Assembly (NCBI GenBank): GCA_020744425.1
Contig: JAGMUV010000012.1
Span: 1 to 64,000, forward strand
Source of the DNA: Dactylonectria macrodidyma
Lineage: Eukaryota > Ascomycota > Sordariomycetes > Hypocreales > Nectriaceae
Length of the DNA stretch: 64,000 bases
Direction of reading: 5' to 3'
Shown here: positions 34,222 to 45,024 of the stretch, one piece after another
Layout of the letters: the number at the start of each line of letters is the position of its first letter
Position numbering within the stretch: position 1 is the first letter of the stretch
Program-made: the position numbers and the translations under genes
Notes under the pieces: generated by a model
Told to the model about the DNA's origin: nothing
What the model saw: only the letters and a program-made list of their open reading frames with translations
Databases searched by the model: none

Positions 34222-34650
34222 TTATTTCCTAGCATCCTTTGTACGCTCTCCCGACTCAAGCAGTGCCCGCTTGCCTCGGCCTCCGAGGCTCTGAATAGTA
34301 TTGCGCTTCTTGAGTCCCTTATTTTGGCTTCTGGCTTTCTGTTCCTGCCAAGCTTGAATCAACTCCTTGGCGTTTTCAGCATCATGTTCTGGTACCCAGC
34401 TTGGCTTCCAGTCAAAGGCATAGTACTTGATACCATCCACTTCCTTTTCTCCAAGAATTTGGATGACTTCCCATTCCTCAGAAGTTCCATCGGTTGGGAA
34501 ATCGACTGTAATGTTGCTTGTTGATGGGATTGGGGATTCGACCTTGTCTAGTGGGGCATGCGGATAGTCAGAGACGAGGTTTTCTGGCTCCGAGACATAG
34601 TCTGGGAGACTTTCATAACCGGAATCAGTACTAAGATTGTCGAGGGTCAT
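34222..34650 (-). CDS. Small chromodomain-like protein, 142 aa
   Basis: First in-frame ATG at 34650; stop at 34222. Residues 1-60 are acidic and disordered. Residues about 64-115 (WEVIQILGEKEVDGIKYYAF, DWKPSWVPEHDAENAKELIQAW) have the chromodomain layout: V-I-L start, Y-x-DWK strand, WVPE in place of the usual WEPE, and a C-terminal helix. Aromatic cage positions are partly kept (Y, W). The tail is basic (KKRNTIQSLGGRGKR). Chromodomains bind methylated histone tails, and similar small ones occur in retroelement integrases, so nuclear localisation and chromatin binding are plausible but inferred. It is convergent with the patatin gene. Confidence 0.7.
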   Translation of the reverse strand: MTLDNLSTDSGYESLPDYVSEPENLVSDYPHAPLDKVESPIPSTSNITVDFPTDGTSEEWEVIQILGEKEVDGIKYYAFDWKPSWVPEHDAENAKELIQAWQEQKARSQNKGLKKRNTIQSLGGRGKRALLESGERTKDARK

Positions 34651-34867
34651 TTCTACTGAAAGTGATATACGCAATGTTACGAACTTAGAAATTTGAGCCT
34701 CGAGCAATAATTAATAAAACCATAGCTATCAAGTAATGGTCAAGAACCGGCTTTACTAACTCCTAGTTATTAAGGGGTCGCTTTGATATCGGTCCTAATT
34801 TGCATATTGTACAAACATGAAAGGCATAATTTGGACATATTGGAGTGTTGGCGTTGGTATTGCCTGG

Positions 34868-35410
34868 GAAACTTTGCTTAGGCTAAAGGCTGCTTAGGAC
34901 CTGGGCTAACACTTAATCTACATATGGCCAGATGCTGCCTGAAAAACTTTGCTTAGGCTAAAGGCCGCTTAGGACCTAAGCTAACACTTAATCCACATAT
35001 GGCTAGATGCTACTTAGGAAACTTTGCTTAGGCTAAAGGCTGCTTAGGACCTAGGCTAACACTTAATCTACAGATGCTGCCTGAGAAACTTTGCTTAGGC
35101 TAAAGGCCGCTTAGGACCTGGGCTACTTAATCCACATATGGCTAGATGCTGCTTAGGAAGCTTTGCCTAGGCTAGAGGCTGCTTAGGATCTACGTTAATA
35201 CTTAGGTTATGTATAGCCAGAAGTTACTTAGTAAACTTTGCTTAGGAAACTTTGCCTAGGCTAGAGGCTGCTTCTAGGGTAGTACTTCATATAGCCAGGA
35301 GTTGCCTAGAAAACTTTGCTTAGGCTGTTTAGGATGTAGGTTAATACTTAATTACTTATAGCTAGATGCTTCCTAGACATTTTACCTGCGCTAGAGGCTG
35401 CTTAGGACTT
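34868..35410. repeat. 75-bp minisatellite, about seven copies
   Basis: Units begin with AAACTTTGCTTAGGCTAAAGG, spaced 75, 75, 67 and 72 bp in the first copies and then increasingly shortened and diverged. The core TGCTTAGG/GCTTAGGACCT motif recurs within each unit. It lies between the chromodomain gene and the 3' end of the DUF3723 gene. Confidence 0.9.
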
Positions 35411-35696
35411 TCTGCTTAGGTGCATACCAATTATTTAATTGAGCTAGCTCGTCTATGAAGCAGGATCATGTGTGTTCCGCTTGCAATCATCATATCTCAA
35501 AACATACTAAGCATCATTCTTACGTCACTCTAAGAGCCCGATAATATATTTGATGATGAACTCTCTTGGTATTTATCTCGTGGTCCTCACAGTTGAGGAG
35601 CTTTGTAGGTGCCGCAGTTGTCGGAATGTGGTTGGAATAGAACTGGATGGGATCTGAATACTTACATTTATGGATGTTGATAAATCTCTATTATTA

Positions 35697-38589
35697 TCAA
35701 TCTGGTTCACTATCACTCGCATTTTGACCAAGCATGCCAGGTCGAGGCTGGAAAGGAGGAGATACTATTCCCGCCCTCACTGTTGATATTCCTTCGCTTG
35801 TCACCACAGCTGTGATGTCGGAGCTGGTTTTATCTGAGGAACTGCTCAGAGCTCCAGCGGCGTGGCTTAACAGCTGATCGGATGGGCTAGGGCTTCTTGT
35901 AGTAAGTTGGTCTGACGCCATGCATAGAGGACTCGATCCTGTATTGACGGTTGCGCCGTCTGCGACGATGTCGTGCAAGGCACTGAGCATGGCCGTTGTG
36001 GTTGGAGAATGCATCATATTAGGAACTCTAGTATGTTGTCTTTGAAACTGATTTGGGAGGTTGGCAGTCTGTCCTCGGGGGAGTCTCTGGTTGTCATCAT
36101 GTGTTAATGCTACTTTCAGAGGGCTCGGCACGGTGTGAGGTGTAGGGTTCAGAGAAACTTGGGTGTTCGTATTACTGAGGCGTAGATTTTCACCCTGTGG
36201 ATCATCAGAAATCCCAACACCCAAGTCGTTGACAGGTAGTAAAGGCTGATTAAGTGAAGTTGAGCTTAGAGATGGCATCGTGTACTGTACAGGCGTCTGC
36301 TGTGATGCTACCTCGGTATAGGGTAAGTCAGGTTCATCGAGGTTCATTGATGCCGCCTGTGAAAGCCTGTTTTGCTCCGCCCGCATGGCATCGTCTTTAG
36401 CATTGATCCTGTTCATGCGATCTTTCTTTTCCCGACCCTTGTCTTTCCGTTTCTTCGATGTTAGGAACTCGACCTTGTTAGGCCCGCTATTAATTGCAAT
36501 CCCGCTTCTCGCCCGCTCTTTTGATACTGGTCCTTTCTCCTTGGGAATTGGGGGTTGCGTTAAATCTTCAGTCTGATAGGCCAATCCAGCCATTTCTTCG
36601 CATGTATCAACTTGTGCAAGCTCCATTTCTTCAATCCGTTCGTTTTCTTCAGTTCGCTCGTTTTCTTCTCTATTAATTGCTGGTAGGCCACCGTTAATAG
36701 AAGCAGTTAGTTGTAGACCTGTCCTAAGATCAAAATAAGGCGAATGTTGGCCATTGGCAAGCGCATCTGTAATCGATGGACATTGTCCAAAATATGCCAA
36801 ATAAACAGATTTCCGGATAAAAAAAGATGTCATCCGTTTTTGGGTGGTGACGAACTGTTGATGCATCTGAGGGAGAAAGAGCTGTGCTCTATCGCGGTCA
36901 TGGTCGGCATCATGAGGAATACCTGATCTGATGGGTGGCCCCGCATGTTGACTAACTTCGGGATTTTGCGGCATGTCCGTAACTACAATAGGCGAAGCCG
37001 TAGAAAATATATTTACCATCTGTTGGATACAGTGCTCAAAGTTATGATACCGATACTGCCCCAGCTTTCGAGCGGCTAGGAGGGCACGTTTAGCGACATC
37101 TCGATCCGGAGATGTATTCATGATCTCCCGGATCTCCTTAGACTCAAATCCAAGTTTAGAAGCAAGGGAAGCAAGCTCGAATAGTGTGGTCTCATCTGCT
37201 TTCTTCCGCGCTTTTGCAAGCACTTCTTTCTTTGTGTCGGGAGGCAACTCTTTAAATTCTCGGAAACCGAGTAGCCACAAAGTTCGACAACCGACATCAA
37301 ACCGTGTTGCAGGATTTCCGGGGATAATTGTGTACGCGGTATCCGAAACCTGGACTAAACACTGATTGCTCTCTTGACGTGCGTTCGTGAACATCTGGAC
37401 CAGGCGACTTGTCACCGTATTCTTAGGACCCACATCGGCTATTCGTTTTATGCAGTCTGCAGCGCTGTTCAGGAACTTCCGATCCTCGAAGAAAGTGAAT
37501 AGTGAAGGTATCAAATGATCTCTTGAGGCAGCGCAAACTCGAAACCACAGTTCAGCTTTCTGCGACTCCGGAAAATTTCCAAAAATGTGACCACTTTTGA
37601 GCTCGCCTATGAGTTCATCGTGATCTTCCTGAACTGCACCTGGGGCCCTTCCCTCCAGTTTCTCTACTGTAGGTCTATCAATTAGGTGCATCACTTGGAG
37701 ATCATTATTGCATATGTAACTCCAAACTTGGAATATGTGCCCCAAGTAGTGTAGATTAGGCTAATTAGAGTTAGTAATTGTATTTGCGTAACAGCATTAG
37801 ATTTGAGAGAATACCTCTTTGCATCTCATGGAATGTATGTGATGCATTACCGTGAGGCGAAAGCCACAAAATAAAGCAGGGATAACTAACAACTTATCAA
37901 TTTCATCCACATATTCTTTTTGACGAGAAAGTTGATCTAGAAGATTTCGACGATTTTTGGACAAAGCTGAGAGACGACCAAGCCATATCCTTTCAAAGAA
38001 TGGGTTCTTCTCGCCTCCACATCCTTGGTATCCCCGTATCTTGCAATAAAACTCTCCGTCAGTAGGTGTCTTTTGATGTTCATACTCCTCAGTAAAGAGC
38101 CTTTTGAGGTCTTCGCTCAAATCTAATGATGTGAGTGGTTTGTCTAAAGGTCTATTGTGGTAACGCACCATCGAGAAAGAGATCCACTATCCAGCGCTTG
38201 TCTATCCCATCGAATATCTCATCAGCTGCTGTGATACGGTCAGAACCCTGGAGACACTCTAATCTAGTTCCTGGTGGTAGCTCAAGCTTTGGATAGGGTA
38301 ATGCATTATCCAGCAATTGTGTGACTAAGACCCCGGAATTCCTTAAGGCTTTCTCCAAGTCAACCTGGCTGATTGCAGCCTTAACATGATGCCGAATATC
38401 TTCTTGGCGGCAACCGTGCTCCTCCTTGAATATTCTCTTTAAGGAGTCGGTATCCGAATGTTTAGTAGGGTTTGTTGTTTGTGGGGGGACTCTCAAAGAC
38501 GTTATCTTGATGCTTGCCGTGCCGCAAAACTTATTTCGACGCTCCTCTTCGATCCGTTGGTTCACTTCTATAAAACTGGAGCCAGCCAT
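35697..38589 (-). CDS. DUF3723-family protein, 930 aa (copy A)
   Basis: complement(join(35697..37760, 37815..38122, 38169..38589)) gives 931 codons in one frame; introns are 54 and 46 bp. I chose ATG 38589 as the first in-frame ATG. Residues about 115-145 (PPGTRLECLQGSDRITAADE, WIVDLFLDG) match the start of DUF3723 proteins and look like a ParB/sulfiredoxin-type segment. The middle (PSLFTFFEDRKFLNSAADCI, CRTLWLLGFREFKELPPDTK) is the conserved DUF3723 core. Residues after about 620 are long, disordered and Ser/Thr/Pro-rich with a basic KKRKDKGREKKDR stretch. Copies B and C in this window are shorter relatives. The biochemical role of DUF3723 is unknown; it is one of the accessory families associated with Starship elements. 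Confidence 0.85.
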
Positions 38590-39036
38590 GGTGCAATGTT
38601 CGCTGAGGAGAGGGGGAAAAAGTGTCAAGCAGGCTCGGGGAGTTACAGTAGGTTTATAAAGACTAAAATGGGATCCTGTAGAGATTTTTGTAGTTACTAG
38701 GCCATATCCGGCCTGGACTGTTATTATGATGAACGTCGCTTGCCGAACGGTTCTGCAAGAACACTTATGCTACATTCACTGTTAAGTGGCAATTAGAAAC
38801 GTCTGCCTAGTAGATGTCACCATGCACTCCATCATTATCTTATGTCACATTTCCAAAAAAAAATAGGTACTCGGGGTCTTAAGTGAACGGTATTTTTAAG
38901 GTAAATGGAAAGCAAGCGAATGTTCACAAACTCAAGTCAATACGCCCAAGCTCCCTAGGTGCAGCTATTTAAACCTGGCCATCCCCCTTCGCTATGCCTT
39001 TTTCTTCCCACCATCAATTAGGGTACCTAATTAGCC
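38590..39036. promoter_or_regulatory. Divergent promoter region between DUF3723 and J-domain-like genes
   Basis: The two genes start 447 bp apart in opposite directions, so their promoters must share this interval. It has A-rich tracts (about 38857-38872) and a possible TATA-like GTTTATAAAG at 38650 for the DUF3723 side. No further motif was identified. Confidence 0.5.
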
Positions 39037-41024
39037 ATGTCTTTAACTTCTCAACCCGTAGAGAGTGTCCATACCACTGGTCCTGCGACAGCGAAAACAC
39101 CTCAAGGAGGGGGAGGGCTGCGAACACCTTCTCCCACTCCAGGACTTGAGCTTGAGAGAATTAAAGCTGAGAAAGCCAGAAAAGCGACTGAAGAAATCAA
39201 ACGTATCCTAGAATGCGAAGACCCTGCCGAGATACTCAAACTTCCGAAACCCATTGAAGGGCAAGATGCCGATGAATTGGAAGTCATACTTGCATGGAGA
39301 GAGATAGGGTGTATGATACATCCAGATCATACCGAGCACAAAGATGCAACTACTGCATACAAAAGTGAATAGTTTCCTCTCTTCTATCACCAATCAGATA
39401 TTAACCAGAGTTTTTAGAACTTCAAACTGCGGCGAAAGAAATGGGTCTTGACGCAACCGACCAAGAAGATGTTGACAGCTGGGATGGCAAGGCGGAGTTC
39501 GATCCCCCGACAACCAGTGGGCAGCAGAGACATATGGATGAGGATGAAGTCCCCCAACCTCCAGCGCGTGTGTTGGAATTATACACAAAGGCAACGCCTT
39601 TACTCTATGCGCTAGGAGAAAACCCTCATGATCCAGCCGCTCATGAAGAGCTAAAGACAATCAACGAAGAAATTCGAGAAGCAAATAAAAAAGAGGAACT
39701 TTCCCCGCTCGAGTGGTTGATTCCAATAAATGAGCTCGTTATTCACTATATCGAGGTCAATTCCAAATACGGAATCCTGAAAAGCAATGCAACAGACCAA
39801 GATGCCAGGAGCAGAATCAGTATGGAAAAGAAATTCATTGATGAGATAATTAACAGAAATCATTTGCCAGAAGCGTGGACTGTATTGACTGCAGATGAGT
39901 TTGTGGCTCAACAAAGCGGTCGCAATCCCGTAAATGACATAACCAAAGAGGCTTCTCGTCTACTTGGCGAAGTGACAAAGATTTATGATGCGGTAAATGC
40001 ACAGCTAGAATCCATCAAGAAGGCAAAAGAAGGGCTAGCAGAGCTAGATGGCGTCACGAAAGCGAAGTATCAGAAAGCTGAAGAAGTAATCATGGAGGAG
40101 CTTGGGAAACTTCGAGCAATAGCAGACGCAGCAAAAGGTGCATATGATAAAGTAGCGGTAGCAAAATCACCATCCGAAGCTACCGTAGCCTTGGAAGCTC
40201 TACTCGAAGCCCACAAAGCGGCTACTGATTCGAATGAACAATCAACCTCTGCTATGAAAGCGGTAGAAAATGTTTCTAACACAACTTCCATTGATTATCC
40301 ATGGCGTACAGGCAAGGGAATGACAGATTCTCTGATCGTAGGCGTGAGGAAATCGGGCCGTGGGACTCAGGTGTGCGTTGAAAGACAAGAAGGCGGAACA
40401 CTGATTCGGCGTCTCGAATCAGCCTCTGAGGTTGGCCTCTTGGAGGTACAGAATTACATGAACACTAATGACTTTAAGAATCTGGCCGAGGGCCAGTCAC
40501 TGTGGTCTCACCAACACCGCGACGACTTTGAAGAGTTGCTTTGGGTGACCAAGTCGCAGACAATGCTGAAGAATACAGCCTCTAGAAGGAAGGATCCAGC
40601 TGCAGACTGCTGCGTGAAATTTCGCAAGAAGGGTATTCACATCCTTACTGTCTCCAGCCTAAGCAAGGTCCTCGGTCCTACAAGTGCAAGGAGAGCCATC
40701 ACCAGGGTTTGTGAGAGGGATGGCTTTCTCCCGCCCTGGGAGGCTGAGCCGGTCAGCACATATTATGACAAGACGAAGCTTGAGAAAAACCCAGTTAAGA
40801 GGAGAGAAATGAGGGACCAACAGGCCTTGGAGAACCGTGATATCAAAGAAGAGACCAACAGCATCCAACACCTCCAAGACAGGATTGCGAAATTGGAAAC
40901 CAGTGGTGAAGGACAGCTCCAAGCCAGGGTTGAGAAGATGGAAAAAAGGTTTGACACTATGGAAACGAGCATGAATGAGTTGAAGGATATGTTCAAGCAA
41001 CTCATGGCGACCTTGGCAAGATAG
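39037..41024 (+). CDS. J-domain-like, coiled-coil protein, 647 aa
   Basis: join(39037..39364, 39409..41024) restores KKFLELQTAAKEMGLDATDQ across a 44-bp intron and gives 648 codons. Residues about 45-140 (EIKRILECEDPAEILKLPKP, ILAWREIGCMIHPDHTEHKD) resemble a fungal J-domain variant, with HPD present in IHPDHTEHKDA. Residues 140-410 are helical and Lys/Glu/Ala-rich. A compact Cys-containing region (ADCCVKFRKKGIHILTVSSL) precedes a C-terminal coiled coil (RDIKEETNSIQHLQDRIAKL...MEKRFDTMETSMNELKDMF). J proteins stimulate Hsp70 ATPases, so a chaperone adaptor role is possible. It starts divergently from DUF3723 copy A. Confidence 0.75.
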
Positions 41025-41781
41025 ATACCAAGTTTGCCAAGGCAAGAGGAGGAATAAATCTGAAGTGATAGCTGGTCTATTGCATTATTGGGAACAGTTG
41101 ATTGTCTTCTAGCTGCAGCCGGGTCTGCGCTTTCTTTTTCCCTTTCATTTTTCTCATGATTTTTAGGTATTGGTTCAATTGTATCACAGTTTGGTAGTAA
41201 AATAAATGCATGTCTTTTTATTCGTGTGCTTTGACTGCCTATGATGCCAGTTTCAGTTTTACAGCACCTAAGCTTAGAAGAACACTTGCCTCACATCAAT
41301 AGTCCCGTGTCCATCTATCTATGATGCTCCGTCTATTGCAAGCGCTATTCACTCCAAATCTCCTTGCTAATTACTAGATTGTTTTGTCGTAACGAGTTTC
41401 AGAAACTGCTAGGCTAAGCTGAAACAATAGGACCAGGAAGAGAGAGCTAGCATCGATGTTGAGCCTAGACCATCAGCCCTCTGACAAGCGGGTCACATCA
41501 CGGCATAAGAAAATGAGGACGAGAACAGGAATTCGTTGAGGCACAGTGTATGATAAATGATTGTTTCCTAGTTATGATGATGCGCAAGAAAGAAAGTCTG
41601 GGACATAGGTGGAACTGGTGAGAAGAAAAAGCGAGCAAGTTGGTAAAAGCCAATTTCGCAACGGAGCGCCCACATTACAACAAATTAGAAGCTTGGCTCT
41701 ATTTTCCTTAAAATTTTCATAGTCTTGAATGTCCACACCTTGATTAAAAGACGCCAGGAACGGCTATTTAGCCTGGATTCC
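41025..41781. other. Intergenic, no supported gene
   Basis: About 750 bp without a convincing frame or repeat. Confidence 0.45.
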
Positions 41782-42575
41782 ATGCTCGGCACAAAGGGCG
41801 ATGACTATGTTATGCGAGCTATAAAAAATAACAAAGTGGTCAAGTTGCACCATGATATCTACTCAAGGATCGCTGACTTTCTAAGGCTTATAGATTGTAT
41901 TTGGCTGGTGAGAGCACTTAGATCCCAAGGGGCAACGATGTCGTCCAAATACAAAAATTATTGCCCTGCCTGGGCTCTCCTCTTCAAAAAGGACGACTGG
42001 CTGGAAGCGGTCATGGAATTACAGCCTGAACATCTACTCGGAGACCCAGTACCACTATTACTAGGTAAGGATCTATTGATGAAATGGGGAGGAAAGACCC
42101 GAGGAACAGATTTGGCTATTCTCGTCAATGATTGGTCTGGCGACTGTCTCACCCTGCAAAGACTCCTCTTTGACTGCCTACATGACCACGTAATTGACAA
42201 GTCCAATGGTATCGCCCACTTTAAGCATTGTAAAATCAAGCTCTACAGTACATAAATGAGATTTTACATGGACAACAAGAGATATCAATTCAGAAGCCCG
42301 AAAAATTGATCGGGTTCGAAAGGGAAAAGGGTCTTTTCACATATGTCTCATACTACGATAAGGGCATACAACAGGAAATAGGTCCTGATTGCATCGCTGG
42401 GATTCGCGAACGCGAGGGAAAGAAGGAAATTGAGGAGCTATGTTCGGTCAGGCCGCAATTTAGGGGCGGCGAAACGTGTTATCGAGAACTGCACAGGTCT
42501 AGCAGGAGGATGAAGGCTAATCGCTTGGTTAGTATTGAGGAATGGGGAAATTCGTGGACAACTTGTTGGAGTTAG
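41782..42575 (+). CDS. Hypothetical protein, possibly F-box-associated type, two or more exons
   Basis: First in-frame ATG 41782; the first frame ends at 42255 (157 codons). A second frame 42306-42575 (GFEREKGLFTYVSYYDKGIQ) has compatible composition and probably belongs to the same gene through an intron near 42245-42285, but I could not fix the splice sites. The N-terminal region (LHHDIYSRIADFLRLIDCIW) has an F-box-like spacing, followed by LLFKKDDWLEAVMELQ. Function not assigned. Confidence 0.4.
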
Positions 42576-42629
42576 ATGAGCATCGTAGCAGTGAGGAATA
42601 ATGGCCTCCTCACTCTCTTGATACTACTG

Positions 42630-42667
42630 TACAACTAAATGCGTAACCGGCTTCATCTTTTGAACAC
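42630..42667. repeat. 38-bp direct repeat, left copy
   Basis: Identical to 47477-47514 in the same orientation, 4847 bp apart. The pair encloses the NLR remnant and the FunK1 gene. Confidence 0.95.
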
Positions 42668-43080
42668 ACACTTGTGATGGTAAGCACGGACCATGTCCCA
42701 AAGAGGTACCTATTTATACATTGCATAAGCCATAAATGGCCTAATTCTTCGCTTATTTCTATACGGTGTCAGCTTCTGAAAAGTCTCACGAAGTATCCAG
42801 AAAAATCTCAAGCAGAGCCAATCACAGCTAGGGTCAGCACAGTACAACAGTGAGACACAGTGTACTGCAACCACACGCGATGTACCTTATCTGGGGCCGA
42901 AAATTGACCGGGCGGTCAGCATTGGCAAAATGAGAGCTTTACGTCTGACTACAGTACGCACCCGAGGGATGTAATCAGTAACGTTGATGGTCACAAGGTG
43001 ACTATTACTATGCCAAAATCCCGCATTATAGACAGACAACTACATACGAACACCGCTTCAAGCCCCATAATGCACAAACT
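42668..43080. other. No supported gene
   Basis: Gene-free stretch between the 38-bp repeat and the 3' end of the NLR remnant. Confidence 0.4.
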
Positions 43081-43086
43081 GTGCCC

Positions 43087-44171
43087 AATTCAGCGGCATA
43101 TCGAGATCCCCTGCACGCACCGCATCTTGGAGAGAGGCTGCAAGGCTGCTGGTGCCCCTCTTCTAAGGGTTTGCTGCAGGTCTCGCAGCGTTGTTGTCGG
43201 TGGTAGTAGCGGTTTGTATGGTACCCCTGGCCAGTCGCGAACCAGCCCGAGCACGTCGACGCCGGGATCCTTTCGCCTAGGTAGCCGTAGATTGTCCGCA
43301 ATGGACCGGTATGCCTCTTCAAACCTTAGCTTCGAACTCGCGTGTACCCAGAAGACGCTGGTCTGCGGTGACATGTCGCGGATGTGATGCGCAAATTGAA
43401 TAGCGACCTGCGATTTACTACGGCCAGTCAGCGTGATGATGGTCTGCACAAGCTCGTTAGCCACTACGGCTCGTACCCGAATCCGCCCATGCCAACGAGG
43501 GCCATGCGACCGACGGGGCCTGTATATTGCTCCCCCATCCACGCCATAATATTGGGTCGGTCGACGAAGTCGGGATCGCGTTCGAATGGTAGGTTGAAGC
43601 AGGGCTTGCGAGCTATTGATACATCCTCTTCGGGTTGGAGCGAGACGCCTTCGATCCTCTGCCTGATGTCGAGGAGAAGCGTACTGCGAAAACAATCTCG
43701 TTAGCCTGTTCCATCGTGCTCAATACATCCGGACGGTTTGCTGGCTTACGTTTGGTCGATTTGCAGACCTAGAGTGATGGTCCGTTCATAGCGTTCTAGG
43801 TTAGAGACAATATCGCTGACCTCCTTGCTGTCGAACGGCCACTTGAGGGCATGGAGTCCGAAACGGCGCATCGCCTTACGGGCCTTGCCCGGATCCAGCC
43901 TGCCCTGCAACTGGACCAGCTCAGATGTGCAGCCATCAACAGAGTCGACCAGTTTTCGCGACGTCGCGAGCGCTTGATTATTCCGGTTATCAAGCAGATG
44001 CTGAACACCCTGCAGGGTTGTGCCTAGGTCGTCCAACCGGCTTCAGAGGCGTGTGATGTCAGCCCTAGCGTTCCCGACAGCGGTGGAGTATTGGAGGCAG
44101 AGGACGGCGACTTTGGCGGACAGGTCGATGATTGCGATGACGCTTGCAGCGAGGCCCACAGCATCGGCCAT
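43087..44171 (-). pseudogene. Truncated STAND/NLR gene (fungal N-terminal domain plus NB-ARC start)
   Basis: Starts at ATG 44171: MADAVGLAASVIAIIDLSAK, a fungal NLR N-terminal domain. An in-frame TGA at 44045-44043 follows ITRL; the frame then continues (SRLDDLGTTLQGVQHLL). Intron 43684-43749 joins LQIDQT to LLLDIRQRIEGVS. Intron 43418-43476 lies inside the P-loop, restoring VGMGGFGKSQVAIQFAHHIR (Walker A) and then SVFWVHASSKLRFEEAYRSI. After LVRDW the sequence no longer resembles NB-ARC, and no later motifs or C-terminal repeats (WD40, TPR, ankyrin) exist. NLRs act in non-self recognition and programmed cell death; this copy should be non-functional. Confidence 0.8.
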
Positions 44172-45024
44172 GGCACGCGATAACACACTGATGGTCGGAG
44201 AAGGAGTTTCGAGGGAGTCTCGCTTGCGCTTTAACAACCCGAAATGGGGTTCTAGCAACGGTGCTGAGGGTGAGTGCCCAGGAGGCTGTACCGTGGCTGA
44301 GTTGAGGCTTAGAATTCCGCCTAGGAGGCAGAAGCGCTTTCGCGCATTTCGCAATGATTGGCTCGACACAGTACATCGACATTCTGGGAGAGAGGCAACG
44401 GCTGATAGTGAAAATGAGCACAAGAATCTGTTCTATGGAGGCGCTTGCTCCCGTCGATGTCCACGGTCAGCAGTCTCCTGGCGCTGCTGTGGGACATAGC
44501 GCGTCGTGGACGCGTTAGGTCGCTCACTGCTCTGTGGGCGACTGGAGTGTGTGACACGTAGGGCGATCGCGAGGTCTGTCCCGGATTAGTGGGCACGGGA
44601 CGGGTCGCTTCCCCTAGTCGTGGCTCCAGCAAATAGGACTGCATCGCAGCTGGAGAAAATTCCGACACCCGGCACCTTGCCAGCAAATTCGTTTGCAAGT
44701 CCTTCGAATTTGTTGTCGGTCGGCTGCTTGAAGACCATACAGGATAGCTGTGAGGTCACGTCTTTATCGGCATTGGGAAGCGTGATATTGGGAGGATGTG
44801 ATTCACATGCAGCCGTCTCCACGAAGCTATTATAGTTGATGGGTGGTGATGAAGTTGTTGGTACGTGACTCGGTGTCGCTTGGGTGGAATGCCGAGGTCA
44901 TCCCGATATGTGGTTGGTCGGCTTTGTGACAGTGTGGCTATGCAGGATTCTGCACTGACTAATGCCGTGAAACACGGCTCTCTGCATCTTTCACGCAACA
45001 CAAAACGCGGAGACTGGTCCTGCC
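44172..45024. promoter_or_regulatory. Divergent interval between NLR remnant and FunK1 kinase
   Basis: The interval must contain both promoters. The overlapping short ORFs on both strands look like chance frames in GC-rich DNA. No promoter motif is clear. Confidence 0.35.

Noticed and set aside
43026..43322. Cys-rich minus-strand ORF (YRHRQQRCETC-like)
   Set aside because: Overlaps the end of the NLR remnant in another frame, and the Cys spacing fits no known finger.
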